Positions 9,001 to 13,589 of a DNA stretch of 24,720 nt are shown here, piece after piece. Source of the DNA: a virus; IMG/VR virus record IMGVR_UViG_3300035034_002742, positions 1-24,720 of that record, one strand, 5' to 3'. The translations under genes and the position numbers were made by a program. Numbering within the stretch: position 1 is the stretch's first letter; the number at the start of each line of letters is the position of its first letter. The notes under the pieces were generated by a model that saw only the letters and a program-made list of their open reading frames with translations, searched no databases and was not told where the DNA came from.

Positions 9001-11572
9001 CATCTTTGATTTTAGTGTTAACACTACGTTCTTCTATTTTTTTATTAATAGATTCAGTTTCTAGTTCTTCAGCAATTCTTTCAGCTTCGGTTTGTTCCTT
9101 TTCAGCTTTTTCTTCTTTTTGAGTTTGAGTTTCTTTAGTAGATTCATTAGCCATTACTTCATCGTTATCTCTAGCGACCTCATCAGCTTCTTCTGGAGTT
9201 TTAATATTTTTAGCAACAATATTTCCATCACTACTAATTACTTCAAAAGTGCCATCTTTAGCTTTTTGTACAGAATGAGTTATTTCTTTAGCAGTATCTT
9301 TTTGTGTGGGTTGATTACCAACTTCTTCTTCAGATAATTCTTCTTCTTGCTTTTTTTTAAAGAGAGAATCATAAAGATTATTGAACATACCAGAGCTTTT
9401 TTCTTTCCCTCTAGTAAGAGTTTCTTTAAGCTTTTCACCAGTAGTAGTCTCTTTTAAATTACCTTGTTGTGCTTCTTTTTCACTAGCACCTTTATTAGTG
9501 TACATTTGATACTCTTCAGTAGAAAGACCACCAATAAACATTTCATTACCCCACTTGTTTAATTTAGTGTGAATTTCATAAGGCTTTGCTAATTTACCAA
9601 GCATTAAGTTTTCTTGATTTTGCATAGCTGCCGCTTGAGCAAGTCCTAAAGCGTTTATCTTTTGGTTAAACTCTTCTTTGTATTCTTGAATACGTTTATT
9701 TTTAACATCATCATTAGCTTTTAAACCTTGAATAACTTTTACGTTTTCAGCATAAGTTTCTTGAGTTTCTTTGATTTCTTCATCTAACCAAAGTTGATCT
9801 GCTTTATAACGCATTAAAGCATCGGTACCTTTTACATTAAGTTTGCCAGCTTGTTTTTTAGCTTCTTGAAACTCTTTAAACATCGTCATGTAAGTTTCTC
9901 TTTCTTTGTCGCTAATTACAGTTTCATTGTTATTTAAATAATCAAGAAATTGTTCTGCAGTTTCTTGAGAATCTCCATCGCGCTCACCAGCTATTTCTCC
10001 AAGCTGTCTTCTTATATGTAAACGCTCATAACTATTTGCTAACTTACTACCTTGCTTTTTAAATTGATTTTGAAGATTTGCAGTACGGTTGTATATTTTA
10101 TAGCTTTCATCAGCTTTTTTATTCATAAGAGACTGAATATTAAAAGCACCACCACCAATAGCTCCCATTGCAAAAGAAAGAACTTTAGTAGATTCATTTT
10201 CTTTAGACTTATAGAAATCCCAAAAGCCACCAGGATCTAAAACTGAATCATCACCTTCACCTGTAACAGAAGCAACAGCTTTTTTGCTTGCCCACTCTTC
10301 AAATGTTTCTTGAAATGTTTCTTCAATACCTTCTGGAACAGCTTTTTTAGCTAGTCTAAAAGGTGCTTTTAAAATAGGAGACACATCATATCTAAATTTC
10401 TTTTTAGATATTTCTAAAAGCTCTTTACCTTTTCTGTAATTAGCATTTTTAGTAAAATTTTTAAATGTTCTAGACTGCTTACCAAAAGTTAATCCGTAAG
10501 AAAGCATATTAATAGGCGCGTACATTAAATTATTCGTCATTGTACCAGCAGCCATTTCAGCAACTTCTTCATCACTAAATTGCATCATTTGATTACCTTC
10601 CTCATCTAGTATAGGATTACCATCTTTATCTACTGCCGGTTTATTTGAATATGTTTGAACAATTTGTGAAGCATTAAGAGCACCTGAAAGAATGTTACCA
10701 GTAAGACCACCACCAATAGCTCCAATAATATTATCAGCTCTAGCTGTCAATTTACCCGTTTCTGTAATTGCTTTACCAATACCCTTACCTGTTCCTAAAA
10801 CACCATCTAAAGCTCCTGCAGTAACTTTTTTAGCAGTACCTAAACCAGCTTTGGTTGCACCTTTTAAAAGTTGTTTAGCCCCTTGTCTAGCAACAGCACT
10901 ACCACCTTTAGATATTAAAATGAATTCTACTAATTGAGGTACCATTTCAGCCGCATGAATAGACCAAAACTTAGGATCACCCATAGATGCCCAAGTTAAA
11001 TTTTGAGCTTCCATAGCTTCAGGCATATAAGTTTTAAATCTCTCTTCTATTTCGCCACCTTCTTTTTGTAACCATCTTGATACAGCATTACCATCTACAT
11101 CATCTTCAGAAAAAACAGCAGTAAGACCCTGCATAATATCACCAGTTCCTTTTACAATATGTTTTCCAACACCACGTAAAACACTATTTGCAGATTCTTC
11201 TAAAAAACTTCTATTAGTATATTCAGGACTCCAAGTCTCAGCTTCGGCTTCTAGGTTTTTAAAATTCATTCCACCTAAAACCATATCAGAATACATACTA
11301 GCTTTTCTGTTTTTTTGAACTTGTGAGTTTCTTTCTATAGTTGGATCATTATTATCAGGAATATTAAAAGGTTCTTCATAAAGACCTTCATCATTATTTA
11401 ACTGTTCATCTGTTAAAGAAATTTCATTAGGATTCTGTTCTTGTTTTTCTTTAGCTTCAAGTTCTGCTGCATAACTACTTAAAGTATTGTCTCCTAATTT
11501 TTCTTCGTTTTGGCTATTTGGCTTATCACTAGCAGTCATAGCATTCTGAATTTCTTTAAATAATTCTCCCAT
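1..11572 (-). CDS. Giant virion RNA polymerase-like polyprotein with zincin motif (C-terminus beyond window)
   Basis: The frame is open from ATG 11572-11570 to the left edge, at least 3857 codons with no stop. The ATG lies one base after the stop of the upstream gene, behind an A-rich leader. Seen in order: hydrophobic and Gly/Ala-rich stretches at about residues 207-310 and 460-478; an EGIEETFQE segment near 412; a highly charged, Glu/Lys-rich linker at about 735-1020; HEMSH at 1146-1150; a DGGMY motif at 2050-2054 followed by a lysine cluster (K2091-K2101); SRVP at 2490-2493; GSDNDGD at 2527-2533; and a DNSK...IMNSP block at 2676-2715. The R-x-P plus DxDGD pair matches the catalytic double-psi barrel of multisubunit and crAss-like phage RNAPs, such as Cellulophaga phage phi14:2 gp66 (about 2180 aa). 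This protein is much longer. It contains no cysteine. Inferred role: packaged polymerase, ejected with the DNA to transcribe early genes. The RNAP call is strong; the packaging role is inferred from the family and gene position. Confidence 0.85.
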   Translation of the reverse strand, partial: MGELFKEIQNAMTASDKPNSQNEEKLGDNTLSSYAAELEAKEKQEQNPNEISLTDEQLNNDEGLYEEPFNIPDNNDPTIERNSQVQKNRKASMYSDMVLGGMNFKNLEAEAETWSPEYTNRSFLEESANSVLRGVGKHIVKGTGDIMQGLTAVFSEDDVDGNAVSRWLQKEGGEIEERFKTYMPEAMEAQNLTWASMGDPKFWSIHAAEMVPQLVEFILISKGGSAVARQGAKQLLKGATKAGLGTAKKVTAGALDGVLGTGKGIGKAITETGKLTARADNIIGAIGGGLTGNILSGALNASQIVQTYSNKPAVDKDGNPILDEEGNQMMQFSDEEVAEMAAGTMTNNLMYAPINMLSYGLTFGKQSRTFKNFTKNANYRKGKELLEISKKKFRYDVSPILKAPFRLAKKAVPEGIEETFQETFEEWASKKAVASVTGEGDDSVLDPGGFWDFYKSKENESTKVLSFAMGAIGGGAFNIQSLMNKKADESYKIYNRTANLQNQFKKQGSKLANSYERLHIRRQLGEIAGERDGDSQETAEQFLDYLNNNETVISDKERETYMTMFKEFQEAKKQAGKLNVKGTDALMRYKADQLWLDEEIKETQETYAENVKVIQGLKANDDVKNKRIQEYKEEFNQKINALGLAQAAAMQNQENLMLGKLAKPYEIHTKLNKWGNEMFIGGLSTEEYQMYTNKGASEKEAQQGNLKETTTGEKLKETLTRGKEKSSGMFNNLYDSLFKKKQEEELSEEEVGNQPTQKDTAKEITHSVQKAKDGTFEVISSDGNIVAKNIKTPEEADEVARDNDEVMANESTKETQTQKEEKAEKEQTEAERIAEELETESINKKIEERSVNTKIKDDISDDEWKSFDEDETVTNDRLNSIAQKVFDEKELSNRETAIRNQNKSRIRGRIVNLSAKLKIDKNNKTNAEPESVVRNEKTKKDFQKDGIEDEISFDQMNDAEKSYYSSPIEKGQNIDEVKAQRMKEILAQQAQAVSKEDLEETQRIIGGTTEGSDKRVKKDDPLSGISELNAMLLAQKNQTVARMQFISNVKTERVTQDEVDDFLNSFTARNIYVPSEVEEMATVNHRLKKMFPSGERNEDGTFKITPRAYSVKNLFEAVGSRGVGHTLAGTIYIDEKVWEQDRVFWHEMSHIYFQLGHDEPETQEMLNEIKKDKDLISEITGLYPDMVIYQDTNTGLTKPKKSFTNMLSKEGYTQEQSNQVFEELIKNGTFKVEPIAEQKHILEEAFVKRLEGPLAESMDKTFEPREMKRQKDVKMWWGMLRKKGKEVENDLAFLTMLQGTDIEAKKSTTDNKSFFINAFKNATKGIKINSYGVDMRVDEINEATSKRKDQIAKDIQKSQEFINQPETTDVEMNEILDELEESAETYGEQFFDKSFDTAIRKASRMMRRFGAIYNRKLRKQLLEKNKDKVVNKKLDQLFDRDSFESAIYDLARESDSNKTFIDQIQNSSLQEVKEFNTYLDKVLPKEKAALLNSMYYVMSNAKHINGFKNTLNQDKYNYEAAFSQREMGYTEDILKKAREALTFNNVNDTFKQQREDFRTAILNIYTDKATKSDYIEVMDFLTNSKFRGDKVWESGIITYKGLNIPIETFITAYVKSNKLFNTKMDIVGQLNSYKANSLEYINAKTQAEKTKLLKAARLRFKTNQGKQPVFFANLRPMVEAFIDTNRKYTPYASVKNAAGDYEPARIVNNFMTKEIDGMTEFLGNNYKNTKKLPTEKQFLRRYSHLNYDFSDGRRSDKGKNYVPNQFLKNIYDRFQKGYPPQIMQYYGIEDLQNDNGTTYKNSTNLEQGIQQFLIYLNSSRTFETEKYQVKNETTGKLQNKTRTTGMGRALSQYMGSMGAMSDSPRNFYMSMKRISYSDVFDEKGNFLNVKNNDGNVVTSIYNIHKKIANQVKDKKTNQMRDVSRQEFLNMLKEEMDKTVKFVEENADVFNSLDKSKWLFKTLKDKNNKKVFTKNLSDSGKAMVKEYALNAIVNGHNIHEVFIPSVKGDAAVKRMKASSSPVFSAGNPNLKVEMLPIADEIIDGTRITNTDGGMYILEEDAEKYRIMGRGVMDLNNGFKFLNSHVEKDHPNKMFKNKLAYIKGFTTIVRKGDPLYNIMRSRKDKYLKNFADRNNGAKPSQFLNDGTENHVLIATFESADKSSFFPDKLIDKNDSGLSYSEKGQMLTLEALSQNIDKANEYYDSMYYDKKGNFQGLSSENFGPQQNMDKITYEANTPVQMVNSTMVNARANGEFDKVLKIQKLIAKQKTENLENKLKELSELNPKMEDYENFIGKHFSQEDMDQAQRMVFNAKGSITNPYLTKIAGNTFAQAIIRAGNKLKTNGSYSQQKPNLRTDIDGAQTNVRLKDSVQNEDGSYSPMEAILPLHLNPDYNDPNYKSNSRGGKKKRKIYSRKYFKPYKAGDLLYDSKLDEDYYAPKGQTLESLLKDVVAQASKRHGVIPSVAAKRFVGTDTDTNGNITGYHIKGDTVMMSRVPGHGPASTGFFEVVGFETTEGNQVQVPEEFNYNTGSDNDGDALFIQTKGGKEMTSWNEAFDLLSEYWLSENMHKQTHAPMDWEENATKVANKVFDQSKNNSKNMFYSPMQRMEDYNNTMVAKRSVGPVFNIHKITNLLAAYNIKTSKGITIDGQLQQEFEDELGMQGNESRNQQSAILANIILDNSKQQLADKLGINEHTIPQAVILINLGFSLEQVGKIMNSPVAKSWTKHNRTNNSTFHSYRKRSTINKDIAKELNLGDIKRFPDTIEIEENVNSTNSKKAILSMFMYLAEMNSDIQKISKVMSGHNNVHINPLVLEKQIADYISVVNNERRDKTLEITEDFKQNPDLLNYLNTAEVILKHSKIINPVYRKSTKELLDNIVGKIGENISIDTVEDISLDLERFVTSRLLGLNNLGDNYVQNLVDPDSNTSIYNKLESFFKKLKSNIKEDPNDVRKGFTDKENSILFSRALKYSTIGNNKYISADTKFLDDSFTPEERLAVQREFEQLPPDLRKDLMIYDLAKHGWNSRQSMYPFFGRYTQGIINYESRKDSSSKNNELSPHVKSLLERHIVLKMSKKRSNPYIKTYFDKSVNLKDKNAVLIEIMKNPAVINQIQRGQPLYVLARHKNSNVSKLYQFPKFTKDQAAEIIDNNSFKQKTESAINIAQQNLTLVDDSILGKDHSIGAITIKDNSVTDPYMPPEGKQDTAAFDPIVEASIVYEEALANGAFEQGSDIPTGMDYRANENYYEEQFVSTKPLNFDEYTRAKQLPKNFSESRAIRMWKEYEEQKKKANELAKKYLPNIEEKDLYTLLEDYKKYGKEDIYAYSILVTPIVKQISQIIAADQSKLHKDIMEDGKDISLMDSYLTTGSTVPKNHPATQGMIRMMEKNYKEFINEKKKYNQRIEKVTNALYEEKLGYGGKADLSIAGIKNFALRIKDALFKNREDIYKRLYGNLVNRKEYIDENGVPQTDFKLRPVEEINEDFKKGFVSKAEKEFYDMFKNVTTELKPKKLGKTEQDYIPHTAMTNMEMLSSRGLLGLMVNSRSEENLDDVKLFFDNGKGNGKQLITFKHIKNYYLIEAQGNKNNLAKIREFNALKRKANKLLKQGLNESGSKIIYSEVAVETALGFGAINRFAQNRSIKAKSLPSMDLNKALVDYTHSMLFVEGNNNVQGMKSMQGIIDGVLAWNHQHGYNNMNTHVQKQWKDYFLRGRRQTSVLGKTGDRVVRGLTRANLFYALGYQANVNTGGLYVIGNILAGKYHNIKDLGGKKWIQGEARYWGLDKGLEGGIEGVTQRFKRNQRIMKNLNFMEINVYDEVNMEKKGGLDAIFTDIALMPMVKSENWIQTTHMLGLLSEEDLEKFDANGD
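3974..3988 (-). other. RNAP metal-A motif DNDGD (catalytic double-psi barrel)
   Basis: This encodes residues 2529-2533 of the giant protein, Asp-Asn-Asp-Gly-Asp, preceded by Gly-Ser. In cellular RNAP beta' the equivalent NADFDGD holds the catalytic Mg2+ through three aspartates, and crAss-like phage polymerases carry DFDGD or DFDVD forms. About 36 residues upstream is SRVPGHGPAS followed by FEVVGFE, corresponding to the R-x-P strand that precedes the metal loop in this fold. All three aspartates are present. The aromatic residue usual after the first Asp is Asn here. Confidence 0.85.
5270..5425 (-). other. Candidate first double-psi barrel of the RNAP (lysine-containing)
   Basis: Residues 2050-2101 of the giant protein run from a TDGGMY motif through EKYRIMGRG to a lysine-rich strand (K2091, K2094, K2096, K2101). 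Two-barrel RNAPs have one barrel contributing active-site lysines, which lies before the metal-binding barrel in single-chain phage enzymes. A TDGxxY start followed by a Lys-containing strand is what I recall of crAss-like homologues. The distance to the DNDGD motif is about 480 residues. This assignment rests on motif shape only and is much weaker than the metal-A call. Confidence 0.4.
8102..8137 (-). other. HExxH zinc-metallopeptidase (zincin) motif
   Basis: This encodes residues 1146-1157 of the giant protein, HEMSHIYFQLGH, followed by DEPE. HExxH supplies two zinc-binding histidines and the catalytic glutamate in zincins. The third ligand could be His1157 or one of the acidic residues just after it. 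A preceding segment with a TIYIDE strand and VFWHE gives the hydrophobic strand-helix context expected of a real active site rather than a chance match. Inferred role: self-processing of the giant chain, cleavage of a virion protein, or attack on a host protein. The target cannot be told from sequence. Confidence 0.7.
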
Positions 11573-11573
11573 T

Positions 11574-13586
11574 CTAATTGTTTTTATTTTGTTTAGTAAT
11601 AGCTAACATATTTTTCCATTCTTGAGCTAAAGAATGTATTTCTTTATATTCTTCTGAACTTTCTTGATATCCGTTTTTTTCTATAGCTTTTTCAAACCAA
11701 GTATCTATAATTTCATCCTCACCTTTATCAAATGATTTAACACTTTCATCAATAAATTCTTCTCCAGCTTTACTCATAAAACCTGTAAACAAATTATTTT
11801 TTGTTAAGCTTTGGATTTGCTCTGGTTCAATTGGACCTGCTTGAGATTGTAACATTCCTGAAGCTACATAAAACGATTTTATTAAATCATTTCTGTTTTC
11901 AGACCCACCACTTCCGGGTTTGTAATATTGATAAGACTCGTGAGTATAGCCTGGAGATTCTTCAACAACACCTCCTTGTTCTCTATTAAAAGCATCAACT
12001 TGTTTATCTTCAAAATCAGACTGCGCATCAATATAATTATTAACCGCCATGTTTTGTTTATCTTGATTAACAATACTCGTTAAATCATCAGAAGCTCCTA
12101 ATCCTTCTTCTAACATTTTTCTTTGCTCAAGGTTTTCTAAATTAATTTCTTTATAAACAGTTTGACCACTATCACTTTTTAATGCTAATAAAACTGTCAT
12201 ATTGGCTTGACTTTTTTCTTCATTGCCCATATAAGTTCCATTAATTTTTGTAGTTTCTTTTTGATCAATTGTGCCATCGTTATTATAAGCATCCATCATT
12301 AAAACTTCTTCACCTACTGTTCCTTGTTTATCGTTTGTAACTTTAGTTTTAAAACCAGAAACAAGTCCTAAAACTTTATAACGTTCAGGATTTTCAGTAC
12401 GAACTTTATTTAGTCTAGAACCATCGGCATCAAAGAATGTAGCCCCTTCTGGTTTGTATTCTTCAATGTAACCATCTTTAATATCTTTTTGAAGCGCTAG
12501 TTTAGCAATGTTATTAGTATTAGAAGCCATTATTTGCCTAGCTTCTTTCACCCCATAATTAGATTGATTAAGATTTATTAAAGCGTCAATACCTGTTGTA
12601 AGAGGATTGTAGCTATCTGCGTCTGTCATTTTCTGACCATAAAAGCCTGGGTTAACATTGCTAAACATTTTTTTGAAAAGTGGATTGTCTTTTGTAATTC
12701 CTTCAATATAACCACCAGCATTTTGACCTTCAATAATTTGTTCTGGCGTTAATCCTTTTTCTTGATTGTAAAAAGTATTAGTCAAAGTGCCTATTAAACT
12801 AACTTTATTACTTTTCTTTTTTTGATCAGCACTCCATCTTCTATTTTTTTCGCGCTGAATAGCCATTTGTTGATTAGAGCCCATTCCACCATAACCCATT
12901 TGATACATGAATTTAGTAAGTCTTTGTTGGTCTGCAGGATTTTCTAAATTAATATCAGGTGCGTTAGGATTAACCATTTTGTAGTTAGCCATAATTCTAA
13001 GCATATTACCATTGTAATTAGAAATTTTATCAATAGGAATTTCTTGACCAAACTCAAATTGATTAGCTGGTGGTATTTCTACTCTTGCCATTAAACCGCT
13101 ATAAGTAATTTCTCCGCCATCTTCATTATTATTGTATGCTTCCATACTGGCAACATCATTAGGGTTAACCAAATCTCTTGTAGCTGGACTTGACATAGCT
13201 TGAATAAGCTTAGCGTTGTTTTCCTGATTAGTTAAATATCTAGAGTACTCTTCAGATTGCATTAAACCATTCTTAATCTCATTGATTTTAGAAAGACCAC
13301 CATTCTTCATAAAGTCAGCTTTACTAACTCCAGAACTAGAAATAGCTTCTTTAATTTGTTTTTGGTAATCTAAAAATTTACGATTTACACGTTCTCTATC
13401 TTTACCTAATAATGATTTTGATTGTTCAAAGAAATGCTCATAAACTTGTTGCTCTTGTTGTTGAGCAGCTAAATTTTCTTGTTCAGATCTTTCCTGTCTA
13501 GCATCTAAACGCTCAAGAGCATTTAATTCCATTGCTTGACTTTCTCTATCTTGTGTCGATTGTGTTAATCCTAATAATGGGTTCAT
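11574..13586 (-). CDS. Putative virion cargo/ejection protein, 670 aa
   Basis: I do not recognise a named family. The first 110 residues are Gln/Glu/Arg-rich and predicted mostly helical, with likely coiled coil around 25-85. The remainder is mixed and soluble-looking, with several Asn/Gln-rich stretches and no signal peptide or clear membrane segment. There is no cysteine in 670 residues. The gene lies between the 903-aa transglycosylase-bearing protein (3-base gap) and the giant polymerase (1-base gap), so the three are almost certainly co-translated. In crAss-like phages the genes between the muzzle protein and the giant RNAP encode proteins packed inside capsid and tail and released into the host; that role is inferred here from position and composition. 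Start is ATG 13586; stop is TAG. Confidence 0.65.
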   Translation of the reverse strand: MNPLLGLTQSTQDRESQAMELNALERLDARQERSEQENLAAQQQEQQVYEHFFEQSKSLLGKDRERVNRKFLDYQKQIKEAISSSGVSKADFMKNGGLSKINEIKNGLMQSEEYSRYLTNQENNAKLIQAMSSPATRDLVNPNDVASMEAYNNNEDGGEITYSGLMARVEIPPANQFEFGQEIPIDKISNYNGNMLRIMANYKMVNPNAPDINLENPADQQRLTKFMYQMGYGGMGSNQQMAIQREKNRRWSADQKKKSNKVSLIGTLTNTFYNQEKGLTPEQIIEGQNAGGYIEGITKDNPLFKKMFSNVNPGFYGQKMTDADSYNPLTTGIDALINLNQSNYGVKEARQIMASNTNNIAKLALQKDIKDGYIEEYKPEGATFFDADGSRLNKVRTENPERYKVLGLVSGFKTKVTNDKQGTVGEEVLMMDAYNNDGTIDQKETTKINGTYMGNEEKSQANMTVLLALKSDSGQTVYKEINLENLEQRKMLEEGLGASDDLTSIVNQDKQNMAVNNYIDAQSDFEDKQVDAFNREQGGVVEESPGYTHESYQYYKPGSGGSENRNDLIKSFYVASGMLQSQAGPIEPEQIQSLTKNNLFTGFMSKAGEEFIDESVKSFDKGEDEIIDTWFEKAIEKNGYQESSEEYKEIHSLAQEWKNMLAITKQNKNN

Positions 13587-13589
13587 ATC

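Noticed and set aside
10692-10937. Plus-strand Pro/Ala-rich 81-codon frame
   Set aside because: It is the complement of the Gly/Ala-rich segment of the giant protein, which explains its odd composition.
1-11570. The left half might be non-coding or a decayed gene, since no closed reading frame is found there
   Set aside because: The minus-strand frame starting at 11572 is open without interruption to the edge and contains ordered motifs; it only lacks a stop inside the window.
1-11572. T7/N4-type single-subunit RNA polymerase
   Set aside because: The visible catalytic signature is the double-psi barrel type (R-x-P and DxDGD); I saw no T7-like palm or fingers motifs.
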